A stretch of DNA of 64,000 bases, from assembly GCF_001577835.2 (NCBI RefSeq), contig NC_029519.1, forward strand, positions 41,327,012 to 41,391,011, given 5' to 3'. A program made the translations under genes and the position numbers. This document shows, piece after piece, positions 1 through 9,300 of the stretch. Origin of the DNA: Coturnix japonica. Lineage: Eukaryota; Chordata; Aves; Galliformes; Phasianidae. Position 1 is the first letter of the stretch; each line of letters starts with the position of its first letter. A model generated the notes under the pieces. It ran no database searches and had not been told where the DNA came from. It saw nothing but the letters and a program-made list of their open reading frames with translations.

Positions 1-668
1 TAAGTTATGACAATGACTGATTTATGACTTTGGCACAATCCTCAGTTGTCGCAAGAGGTCAAATTAGCCAAACACAAGCTTTTGTTTAAGTGGAGTTTCA
101 ATTAGCTTATAACAAAAGAAGCAACATTAATTAGGTGGAGATGGAATTAGCCAAAGCTAATGGAATGTGGCCTTGGAGAATCCCATCAGCTGGAGATTTT
201 ACAACCAGAGCAGCCACGAGCTTTGAGGAACAGGAGCAACAAGAAATAATCTGGGACATCCATTAGCTGGACTGTTTATGAGCTGGACTATGCACTGGAC
301 CAGAGCTGCAAAAGAATCTGGAACAGAGTTAGAATAGTTGTGCATCTTCCCAGAGAAGCAAGCAGAATTAAGTACCTTTCTGTACAGCACTGGTGCCTGG
401 AGGGCCCTGCTGGTCAGACCTTGAAAGCTGTCACTCTGTCTTGAGGGGAACAGAATGGAGTGGTCATACAGGCAGCCTATTAAACACAGCAGTAAGGACA
501 CACAGCTGCTGAGCCAGGAGCCAAGGCATGGCTGATAAGGTTATTAAGAAGAGCAGCGTCCTTGAGTGCAGGATGGAGAAACTACGATAAGTAACAAACT
601 GTAAGAACAGAATGGGCTGCCTGGAAAAACAGCTGTCAGCAGCAGATAGGAAGGAGATGTCTTAAGAC
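1..668. other. Intergenic, nothing recognised
   Basis: I see no exon, RNA gene or repeat I can name here. The short open frames lack similarity to any family I know. The stretch lies beyond the 3' end of the first PLAC8-family gene, so it is probably the spacer towards the next gene of the block. Confidence 0.4.
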
Positions 669-890
669 CATAGAATCATCTGAAATGGAAGGGAAGCTCT
701 TCCTTACATCCAATCTTAATCTCCCCTCTTTTAGATTGAAACCATTTCCCCATGTCCTTTCAAACAGACCCTGATAAAAAGCCTGTCCCTTTCCTTCTCA
801 TAGCCCCCTTTTAGATACTGAAAGGTCACTCTCAGGTCTCCCCAGAGCCTTCTCCAGGCTTCCAGCAGGAAGGACATAGCTTCAACAGCC
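669..890 (-). repeat. CR1 LINE fragment
   Basis: Read on the plus strand, this shows the reverse complement of the CR1 3' region. It begins with an ATAGAATCA-type terminus. It then has the CR1 block around 'cttttagattgaaaccatttcc' spelled in old, diverged form, and ends near 'gtctccccagagccttct'. It is truncated, as avian CR1 copies usually are, and has no coding capacity. Confidence 0.75.
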
Positions 891-1879
891 CCCACCTTCC
901 AAACCACATCCTAAAACCCACCCACACATTGACACTGAAAAGGGATAACATTAACTCAGTATTTACCCAGGAGCAGATTTGCTGTGAGAGCTTCTCCACA
1001 GGAGGTCTCCAGGGCAGAAGGGACCCCGGTGGCTGGTGCCTGCTGATGCTGTGTCCTGTGACAGACCATCCTGCAGCAGGATGCTTTTATGCCTTCCACT
1101 GGGCTCAGTCCTGGGAGCAGTTTGATTTCTGCCACACCGGAACCACCTTGAGTAAATGAATATAAACATACAGAAAGGGATTGTTAGAAACGTAATCGCT
1201 TTCCAAGAATAATAAAAAACACAGCAACAAAGCCTCCGCGGCCCTTTATGTTACAGAACTCTGCACATCCACTCACCACCAGCTCACACCCATGGGCAGG
1301 GAAACCATTGCAGCACATAGCCAACACCCGCACAGCCCCAGTGACCCCAAGGGAGGGGAAACAGGAGCCCCAGAGGGGTCCCTCAGCAGTGTGGGGGATA
1401 AAGGACAGGGCTGTCCTCACCTGTCACTGGTGTATAGGCATCTATGGTGCCCTGAGCTCAAATGCCTTTGTGCAGCAAGGCAGCCCACAAGCACACAGGT
1501 TTTCCCCAAACCCGAGGGCTCTGGGCAGGTGGGCTCTGCACTGTGGTTCCTCATGAGGCTCGTGCAGACATGAGAAGCCAGACTGTGGTCCCCACCGCTT
1601 CTCTATCCATGCCATCACAGGCCCTGCTGCCACATGCAGGGGGGAGCTGAGGTGTCCACAGCTGGCTCAGCTTCTGCTTCATTGCCTGTTTCTTTATTTT
1701 CCCACCAAATTTTGTGGTCTAGTCCCATCCTGGTGCAGCTCTGCAAGAGAAGGTCTCTACCGGGTGTGCTCGGTGCTGCTCTGAATGCTCAGCACAAAGC
1801 TGCATGTTGTTCTTTGGACGCCACAGAAGTCATAACATCAGGGAACAGCAAGTGAATAAACACAGACACACGCAGAAGT
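891..1879. other. Intergenic, nothing recognised
   Basis: Moderately GC-rich single-copy-looking sequence between a CR1 fragment and the polyadenylation site of the first PLAC8-family gene. Overlapping short open frames on both strands show no recognisable protein. Confidence 0.4.
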
Positions 1880-1896
1880 GAAGGCAAGCACTGCTA

Positions 1897-1902
1897 TTTA
1901 TT
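1897..1902 (-). terminator. Polyadenylation signal of the distal PLAC8-family gene
   Basis: AATAAA on the minus strand, about 140 bp downstream of the stop codon at 2043. The 3'UTR therefore runs from 2042 to roughly 1880. Confidence 0.65.
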
Positions 1903-2042
1903 GACCGCCTTACTGAAGAGGGGGGAAAAAAACCAAATCAGTGGGGCGAAAAAAAGCCCTAAAAACAACACATCAAACCAAACAGTCCTAAAGGGCAGCG
2001 CCGTCAGTTCACACAGGCAGGTTCACAGGCAGGGGAGCAGCA

Positions 2043-2694
2043 TCTGCAAGAGAAGGTGATGTTGAGGGGTGGAAGGTAATGGGCCTGCTGGGAAGGGGCT
2101 CTGGGACCCCGGGGTGCAGGGAGCACTGACCAGAAGGTGCGCTGTGCTTTCCGATAGTCGATGTCTCTCTTCAGCTGGCACAGAGAGCACAAGGGGCAGC
2201 ACAGCACCGAGAAGTGGTCACCCAGGATGGAGCCCTGATGACAAAACGCCATCACGTGAAAAACCCCTCCTGGCTCCGCAAACACAGGGTCACCTGACAG
2301 CGCTTCCCCCCTCCCCAGCCCACCACTGACCGGGATGTTGTAGCGGGTGCGGTACAGTGTCCGCATGGCCACGCTGCCGCCGCACAGACAGAACTCATCC
2401 ATAGCACTGGCCACCTGGCAGCTCAGGCAGGGATAGCAGAAGGCTCCACAGATGCCTGTGAGAAACAGGGAAGCCCCGAGCTCACGGCCTGGCCCAGCCC
2501 AGGAGGAGAGCACAGCAACGCTACCAACATCCCCACTACCAACATCCCCTCGGGAGGGACCCGAGACACAGGGCTGGTGCGTACTCACATACACCGCAGT
2601 CAGACATGCAGTCCAGCAGCCCTGTGTTCCAGCTGCCGGGCTGTGGGGACGCAGAGAAGCCGGGCTGGATCGTCACCACATGACGGGTGGCCAT
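2043..2694 (-). CDS. PLAC8-family cysteine-rich protein (distal tandem copy)
   Basis: Small cysteine-rich protein of the PLAC8/onzin family, 111 aa. Family members are intracellular regulators with roles in differentiation, innate immunity and autophagy; the molecular activity is unsettled. Coding exons on the minus strand: 2694-2589, 2455-2331, 2234-2131, then a single base at 2043. The first three have lengths 106, 125 and 104. The introns begin GTGAGT, GTCAGT and GTCAGT. The start at 2694 gives MATRHVV and sits in CCATGG. Visible family motifs are DCMSDCGVC, the Cys-rich CICGAFCYPCLSC, CLCGGSVAMRT, YRTRYNIPG and QLKRDID, with the end QRTF resembling the human PLAC8 end MRTF. The stop codon is split: TG ends exon 3 and A starts exon 4. 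Exon structure matches the neighbouring copy base for base in length, so the two are tandem duplicates. I cannot tell from sequence alone which copy is the one-to-one PLAC8 orthologue, so no symbol is given. Confidence 0.88.
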
Positions 2695-2699
2695 GGTCA

Positions 2700-3560
2700 G
2701 GGCTCTGCACTGAGCGTCCTGGAAGGCAGGATGGTTGGGAAGGAAGGGAAGAAGGGGATTCCCCCCTCAGCAGCTCCAGGGCAGCCTGCTTTTTTCCTCC
2801 ACTCTCCTCCCTTCCCCACACCCAACCACCATCTCCCATCCCTCCCCACTATCCGGCTCCCTAAGGCCACCAATGCCCTGCTCCCGTCCTCCACAGCCCA
2901 GAGGCTACAGCCTCTACCTGACACCCACTCCTACCTCTGTGCCCACACCCAAAACAGCCCCACCTGAGGCCCCTTCCTTCCTCACCCCACCTTGTTCTCT
3001 CTTCAGCTTCACAGCTTCAACAGCTTTTCATTAACTGATGGCAATGCCCTGCAACATCCCATGCAAGAAGTTCCCTGTGCTCTGCCTGCCCTGAATGGGG
3101 ATACAAGGCAAGGCTGCTTTGTGCTCTGATCCCCAGCACAGGGGTTGGAATCTAACCTTTGTCCCTTGCTGCTGCTCCTCCTGCACAACACCACAACCCA
3201 CTCCCACTGGAATACCCATCACCCCTTCCCTTGGCAGTGCTGTTTCACCCCAATCTCCCACCGTCTTACCCCAAATCTCCCTCCAGCTGCACACACCTGC
3301 CCTGTTCCTGGCACTGTGTTGCCCTGCCCCACTCCCCAGCCCTTTTATGCCCTGGGTGCTGCCAACCTGTACTCCTCCCGGCCAACGTCCATGCGCCCCG
3401 CCTGCAGTGTGATGAGGAAGCCTGACATGACAGAGGGTGACACCTCCACCAGAACCCCAAGTGCACCCCAGATTGCTTAGGAAAGGTACAACTGGGAGAA
3501 GCCTAGTGGAAATCCATCCGTACAAGACACAAGAGGCAAGGTAAGCATTGTAAGGTAAGC
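2700..3560. other. Spacer between the tandem PLAC8-family genes
   Basis: C-rich sequence upstream of the distal PLAC8-family start codon. It probably contains that gene's promoter and a non-coding first exon, but I cannot place a transcription start. The long minus-strand open frame across 3031-3819 is a shadow and lacks family similarity outside the downstream gene's exon 3. Confidence 0.4.
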
Positions 3561-3567
3561 ATTGCTC

Positions 3568-3573
3568 TTTATT
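3568..3573 (-). terminator. PLAC8: Polyadenylation signal of PLAC8
   Basis: AATAAA on the minus strand, about 100 bp after the end of the open frame at 3673. Confidence 0.65.
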
Positions 3574-3672
3574 GGGGGCATGAATGAGGGGGGATGGGGG
3601 GAAGGCAATGGTCGCAGGTGGTCTCACACCTCTTTCCCATGAGGCAGAGGTGGTGTCGTCCTCTCTACGGCA

Positions 3673-4553
3673 TCTGCAAGGGTAAAATGAGGCAGTGAGG
3701 AGGGGGAGGCAGCCACATACACCCCTGTGGTGTGGGGCACAAAGACAGGGCACACCGACCAGAAGATGCCCATCGCTCTCCTCTGATTGATGTCTCTCTT
3801 GATCTGGCAGACGGAGCACACGAGGCAGAAGGAGGTGACGCAGCAGTCAGAGCAGATGGAGCCCTGTGGGACAGAGAGGCAGGAGCTAAGAGCGGGGTTT
3901 CCCAAAAACACGGTTTTGACACAGAAAAGGCCGTGCCGAGCTGGTCACCCTCGGCATCTCATGTCTCTTTATGGCGATCTGCCCGCAGAGCAGCGGGCTG
4001 TCCTGCAGGAGATGGAAGCACAGCGAGCGGGACGTGCCGGCTGACTACCGGCCTCGGGACGGCAACTTATCTTTTGTCTTCCCGGTCCGAGGCAGAGCAG
4101 GAAAAGCACTTCCCACCCCCCGCACGGAGCCGATCCCCCATGGGGGCAGGAAGGCGCTGAGCGCTGCCCGCGGCCCCTCCGCCTCGATGTGCGGGGGACT
4201 GAGACAAACCGAGGGGGGGGAGAAGGGAGCACGCCGCCCGAGCCCACTGACCGGGATGTTGTAACGAGTGCGGTACATGGTCCTCATGGCCACGCTGGTC
4301 CCGCAGAGGCAGCATTCGTTCATGTCGCCGGCCACCGTGCAGGCCAAGCAGGGGAAGCAGAACAGCCCGCAGCAACCTGCAAAGGGGGACGCGCCGTCGG
4401 AACGAGCTCTCGGCCCCCGCCGCCCGCCCTGCCCCGCCGGCACTCACAGACGCTCCAGTCGGTGAAACAATCCATCAGCCCCGTCTGCCACATGGGCCTG
4501 GCGTTGGCGGCCGTGGGCATCGCCTGGGGCTGCATCGTCACCACGGTGGCCAT
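3673..4553 (-). CDS. PLAC8: PLAC8 (onzin-like), proximal tandem copy
   Basis: 111-aa cysteine-rich PLAC8-family protein. Exons on the minus strand: 4553-4448 (106 nt), 4376-4252 (125 nt), 3863-3760 (104 nt) and the final base at 3673, with the stop codon split TG|A across the last intron. Start MATVVTMQ. Conserved blocks are MDCFTDWSVC, CFPCLAC, DMNECCLCGTSVAMRT, YRTRYNIPGSIC and QIKRDINQRRAM. The central and C-terminal parts are closer to human PLAC8 than those of the distal copy (NECCLCGTSVAMRT and IKRDIN are shared), so I assign the symbol here. The cysteine of the human DCxSDCGVC motif is a tryptophan in this copy (DWSVC), which could change metal or disulfide chemistry. The gene lies in a CpG-rich stretch. 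It could be annotated instead as a PLAC8-like paralogue. Confidence 0.88.
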
Positions 4554-4760
4554 CGCTGAGAGCCGGGCTGCGAGAGGAGGGGGCGGCAGGCAGGTGAGCG
4601 CGTCCTCGCGGCACCGCTCGCTCCAAAGGCTCCGCTCGCAGCAGCTGTGCCGAGCCGAGCTGCTGGCACCGGGATGGGGAACCAGCCGCTCCCGGGGCCG
4701 CGCTCACCTCGGTGCACGGACGGAGGGGAGGAAGAAAGTGGTGCCGGGCAGCGGGTGCTT
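4070..4760. promoter_or_regulatory. PLAC8: CpG-rich region over the 5' half of PLAC8
   Basis: GC-rich, CpG-dense sequence covering exons 1-2 and the upstream flank of the proximal PLAC8 gene. It looks like a CpG-island promoter. No TATA box was identified and the transcription start is not placed. Confidence 0.5.
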
Positions 4761-5440
4761 CGCAACAAATATGTGTCTCCCCCAATGAATGCACGGCTCC
4801 TCCCTGTCCCGCGCCTCGACTCAGAGCCCAGAACAGAAACCGATAGTCAGACCGGGTGCTGCCGACCTTGCACGTGGAGACCAGGCACCTGCAGCAACGG
4901 AACGGAGCCGCAAACAAGGAGCAGCCTGCCCGTAAAGCAGCTTTTAACGGCGCCCCTCGATCCCCACGTAGGATGCGGCGAGCACTTTGCATTAAGCCAT
5001 TCGCTGAGCAGGGGAAAGTAGAAAAACAGCGATCTGAAGCAGTAATTACACAAAATGTTCTGTTAGTGCTTGCTTGCAACACCGCAGTAATCCCTGCATG
5101 TTGTGGATGATGGTTGTGATGTACTGCTGTAGATGGGAGGATGTTATAAGGCTGCTCTGCTTTAACAAGGCAGAAGAACAGCAGAACGTGGGAACAGCTA
5201 CGAGATGTTCCCCTTTGTCTTCTTTATCTGTGTGTGCGGGCTATTCTGATTGCTGCGGAATGCAAGGGCAATCTGAGGGACAAAAGGAGCCTTGGGAGGA
5301 AGAAAACGACCCTCAGGGACTAACAATGGATGTTAGAAGGACCCTAGATAACATCGAAGATAGCTATGGAGGCAATACCTGTTAGGCAGTCAGTGGGGGT
5401 GGCCAGGCTGATGAATTTGGGAATGAATTTGATGAAATTT
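4761..5440. other. Upstream flank of PLAC8, nothing further recognised
   Basis: The sequence declines from GC-rich promoter to AT-richer intergenic DNA. A non-coding PLAC8 exon may lie here, but no splice donor can be tied to the coding exon with confidence. Confidence 0.35.
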
Positions 5441-5444
5441 GATG

Positions 5445-5700
5445 AATATCAGTGTCAGCAAGGTTGGAAAAGACCTCTAAGATCATCCAGTCCAATCGTC
5501 CACCTGTCACCACCAATAGTTCTCACTGAGCCATGTCCCTCAGTACATCTAAGCGTTCCTTGGACACCTCCATGGGCAGTGATTCCCTGTGCAGCCCATG
5601 CCAGCACCCGACCACTCCTGCAGGGAAGAAGTATTTCCTAGTGTCCAACCTGAATCTCCCCTGGTGCAGCTTGATGCCATTCCCCCCATCATGTGTGTAA
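5445..5700 (-). repeat. CR1 LINE fragment
   Basis: Reverse-oriented CR1 3' region. On the plus strand it shows 'aaggttggaaaagacctcta' followed by 'agatcatccagtccaa' and the later CR1 block ending at 'gcttgatgccattccccc'. It is 5' truncated and diverged. Confidence 0.8.
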
Positions 5701-6393
5701 CAGATGTGAAAATATAACCTGTTTGCAAAGGATCAGCTGGGGGAGCACTCTTGGTGAGTTACCTCAGTGCTGCCCCAGCGCTGCCAATAAATACCTTGCT
5801 GGCTGGTAACTAAGCTTTGCTGTTAAGTTTCTATTCATCAGTTTATTTATACCAACACACGTGTATGTGTGTACACATCATTTTCCCTCGCTATGCTGCT
5901 CCTCCCATGCTGGGGAGTACGCAGCACCATACTACTAACCCGTGGAGGACACAGTGGGGCAAAGGCATCGCTTGTGCTGGCAGCAGTGCTCGGAGCAGTG
6001 GGACGCGATGGCAGCAGGGCCAGGCCCTTCCTGTGTGAAACCACAGCTGCTCCACCTAAAGCCCAGCACCCCGTCCTGCTCCTACCCTAGGGACAGGCAG
6101 GACCCACGCTGTTATCTGCTTCCTGCAGCTGGGGCCGCCATGTTTGGAGCTGAGATTTGGTGAACGTGCTTCCCAGAAGTGATTCCCTCATAGGCCACTC
6201 ACCAGACACCTGCTTCCTGCTGCTTTGTTAATACTTGTAGTTTCCCTGTTCGTGGTCCCACCAAGCTCTGCAGTAACAAAGTACTGCATGTACTGGAGCG
6301 AGGTGCAGCACGGCCTTGGAGAGACATGGTGTCCAAGCTGGGGCTGATTCTAAACATCACCTCTTCTCTCACCCTGAGAGGATTTGTGCCCTG

Positions 6394-6395
<2 letters not shown>
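5701..6395. other. Intergenic, nothing recognised
   Basis: No exon-like open frame or named repeat seen between the CR1 fragment and the CA repeat. Confidence 0.35.

Positions 6396-6429
<34 letters not shown>
6396..6429. repeat. (CA)n microsatellite
   Basis: About 16 uninterrupted CA units directly visible, likely polymorphic. Confidence 0.95.
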
Positions 6430-6432
<3 letters not shown>

Positions 6433-6659
6433 GGTTTGGGCGTTGCTTTGTTTTCCTTCACCTTGAGGTGTAAGCCATATTTTTACACTTTGCTTTTATA
6501 CTCTGTGGTATCTGGACGGGTTTCCTTGTTGTTCTGCCAGCGCTGTGCATGCAGACACTTCGTGGGCAGAGGTGTGTTGTGTTTCCTTACCAGTAAAAGA
6601 AAGGCTCTGTGAGACCCACTCTTCCTCTGCTGTTTCTTGTGTGTTTGAGAGAAGCACAG

Positions 6660-6785
6660 AAGCATATCAAGGCTTGGGTTGGAAGGAACCTTAAAGCCCA
6701 TCCATCTCCAAGCTATGTCACGGGCAGGACTGCACCCACTAGTCCCAGGGCACCCCTGCTGCTGCAGGAGGGGCATGAGACTTCC
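6660..6785 (-). repeat. CR1 LINE 3' fragment
   Basis: Contains 'gggttggaaggaaccttaaa' and the following CR1-like cytosine-rich block up to 'cctgctgctgcagg'. It is in reverse orientation, short and old. Confidence 0.65.
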
Positions 6786-6789
6786 ACAG

Positions 6790-7546
6790 GTGCCACAGAA
6801 CGTGAGCTCTTCTCAGACCAAAGTGCCTTAAAGACACATTAGTATGTAAGAAATGCAACTTTTGCCATAATCCCTAAGGTACTGTAAGAAACATTAAGAC
6901 ACTTACGTATAAATATCAGTTACATCACTACATTCTTGTATTACCCTGTAAGTGCTTCATAATCAAAGCTCAATAGGAAGTCAGATGCATTCAGTTTTCC
7001 CTCTTGATGTAGGTTAACTCAGCAAAATCTTTCACTATGTTCACTGGTTGAGCTGGGTGTCAGTTTCTTGCCTTGGACGCACAATGTTTGCTTTCCTTAA
7101 CAGAGCTTCCTTTGTCTGCTTGGTACTGGATCAGTGTATGTCCTTGTTATCTACTTGGTACATACAAGGACTTTCTATGCAAACTGTTTAGTATTATGTT
7201 AGCAAAATTGGGAACAAAGAGTTGTTCATTGTAGCAAGACAAGCTATAGGAACTACCAACTATTTCATTTTCAGCTCTATCACGGCACCATTTGGTCGTC
7301 CCCCAGCTATTTTCCCCCAGTATGGCAAATTCCCATTGCTTGTTATGCCATAATGAGCAACCATCTTGGTGCACTGCAACTCATAACAAGTTAAACGAAA
7401 CCCAAGTGAAAGTTCTTGCACCTGGTGGATGCAAAGACAAAAGTAATCTGTTCTGACTTCAGCCCTTCAGTGAACTTCTCACCTCTTCCAACTGTTGATG
7501 CAGTCAGACCAAACAACCCACTGTGATTTGTTCAGATGGCACCAGG
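6790..7546. other. Intergenic, nothing recognised
   Basis: AT-rich spacer with no recognisable gene, RNA or repeat. The short minus-strand frame at 7147-7374 has no known similarity. Confidence 0.35.
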
Positions 7547-8009
7547 TGTTGTGGTTTAACCTGGCAGATGGTTTTACCTGTGCGGTTTAGTTGTTGGCTC
7601 ATCCCTTCCCAGTGAGATGAGGGAGAGAATCGGGAGAAACAAAGTAGAACTTGTGGGCTGAGATAAAACTATTTACTAAGATAAAGGATAATAGTTATGA
7701 ATATATACACAATGCATATAACAAGTGATTCACAAGCAACCGCCCTGCTTGCCCCCTTCAAAACTCTCCTTCCTCGTGATGCCATATGGTATGGAATATC
7801 CCTTTGGCTAGTTTAAGTCCACTGCCCTAATTCTGTTCCCTTCCAGCTCCCAGGGCTCTTCGCTGTGAATGGCCTTGGCTCTGTACAGCACTGCTTAGCA
7901 GCAACTATAAACATCAGTGTGTTATCAGCATTGTTTTTCTCCTAGAACCAAACAGCATCATATCAGACACTCTGAAGAAAACAATTCCTTCCCAGCTGAA
8001 ACTAAGACA
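7547..8009 (+). mobile_element. Solo LTR of an avian ERVL-like (class III) endogenous retrovirus
   Basis: About 463 bp, starting TGTTGTGGTTTAAC and ending ACTAAGACA, so it has the TG...CA termini of an LTR. Internal blocks match the common avian ERVL-type LTR as I remember it: the 'gtggtttaac' start, 'agatgagggagagaatcggg', 'ggaatatccctttgg' and 'tcagcagcaactataaacat'-like text near the end. The 5 bp on either side (CCAGG and CGAGG) agree at four of five positions, as expected for an old ERVL target-site duplication. No internal viral sequence is present, so this is a fossil left by LTR-LTR recombination. The exact family name cannot be given without a repeat library. Confidence 0.75.
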
Positions 8010-8454
8010 CGAGGGTAGACAGCTGCATGCGCACCACCTACCAGCAGGTGAACACAGGTCAGCTCTGGCATTTGAAGCTCCTGGAACAGGAGTGCCTGTT
8101 GCTCCCTCCACAGCAAGTCCCACAATGCAGACTCCAGGTAACAAAGAGAAGTGCAACCAGTATGCCAGCTGCATAACCAGCCAACCATAAAGCACTGGAA
8201 GCCCAAGAATGGTTTGGAGCCCTGTAGTTTTAACCCGCTGTTGCTATTCTTACTTTTCACAGGCCTCCCCCTACAAACAAGTTCCTTCCATAGGAGTTCA
8301 AACAGAAGAAAGCAGAAGGTAAGCAACTGGAATTAAAAGGAGGAAATGAGATTCACTTCTCAAGACAAGTTGGTAGTTTAGAGCCAACCACCACTCATGC
8401 ATGCTTGGCTGGCATTAGCTGCTGGTTGTTAAGATGGTAGTCCACATTCAAATC
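8010..8454. other. Intergenic, nothing recognised
   Basis: Single-copy-looking sequence between the solo LTR and the next CR1 fragment. No gene seen. Confidence 0.35.
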
Positions 8455-8815
8455 ACAGAATCATAGAATCACAGAATGGTTGTGCTGGAAAGGGATCTTA
8501 AAGCCTACCCCAACCTCCTGCTGTAGGCTGGTTGCCCCCACCAGCTCAGGCTTCCCAGAGCCCCATCCAACCTGGCCTTGAGTGCCTCCAGGGATGGGGG
8601 TCTCCCCAGAGCCTTCTCAAAGCCAAACAAGCAATCTTTCTTCAGTCCTGTGAGCTTCTTCATAGCCCTTCTCTGGACCTGCTCCGATAGCTCTGTATCC
8701 TTCTTGTGCTGGAGGCCTAGGCCTGTATGCAGTGCTCTGAGCATAAGGTACTCTGCAATACTTTCTGGTGACATTTCTGCATTCTGGAGCTCATGGAGCA
8801 CTGACTGCATCCAGA
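8455..8815 (-). repeat. CR1 LINE fragment
   Basis: Begins with tandem 'aatcatagaatcacagaatg' (the 3' CR1 octamer array in reverse). It continues through 'ccatccaacctggccttgag' and 'ggatgggggtctccccagag'. It lies just beyond the COQ2 polyadenylation site. Confidence 0.85.
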
Positions 8816-8912
8816 CATGTCAAATTAAAAATCTGATTACTTCACACAAGCTCCAAATCAGGACGTAAATGCTTTTGAAATGAACCATAACACCAAACAC
8901 GTACAGATAGAT

Positions 8913-8918
8913 TTTATT
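8913..8918 (-). terminator. COQ2: Candidate COQ2 polyadenylation signal
   Basis: AATAAA on the minus strand about 385 bp beyond the COQ2 stop codon. Other AATAAA-like strings occur around 9195-9210, so alternative 3' ends are possible. Confidence 0.45.
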
Positions 8919-9300
8919 TACATACTGAAATTGCTTTGCATTTTCCTATATCCTGCCACTGAGACATCAGTCTTGTTCTGTACAAACTGCTGGGCTCGTA
9001 GTCTGGAGAGCAGGTCAGGAGTTCCCTTGTATTACATAGGAGCAACTGAGCAGCCTCACTATTAGGGAGGTTGAAGTCGTTCAAGAGTAATCACAACTTA
9101 CATTGTAAAACAGTCTCATGTGCTTTGTTTCGTTGTGTTTTGTTAGTTTTGTGTTTGTTTTTAGAAAAAAAAAAGAAAAAAATAATCAGCTTTTTATAAA
9201 TAAATAGAATAAACCAGAAATAATCCTATTAAAAGTGCTCCCTGCCTTACAGATATTCATTTTAGCCAGATTAAAACATCAGTATCTATAATAATTTCAA

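Noticed and set aside
2004-2234. C-terminal extension of the distal PLAC8 protein through intron 3
   Set aside because: Kept only as a possible intron-retention form: spliced, the protein ends at RTF as in human PLAC8, with a good donor and acceptor.
3031-3819. 262-residue minus-strand open frame
   Set aside because: It only crosses PLAC8 exon 3 in another frame. The rest is GC-rich spacer without recognisable protein.
4189-4788. 199-residue plus-strand open frame over PLAC8
   Set aside because: Shadow of the CpG-rich minus-strand PLAC8 exons, with no family similarity of its own.
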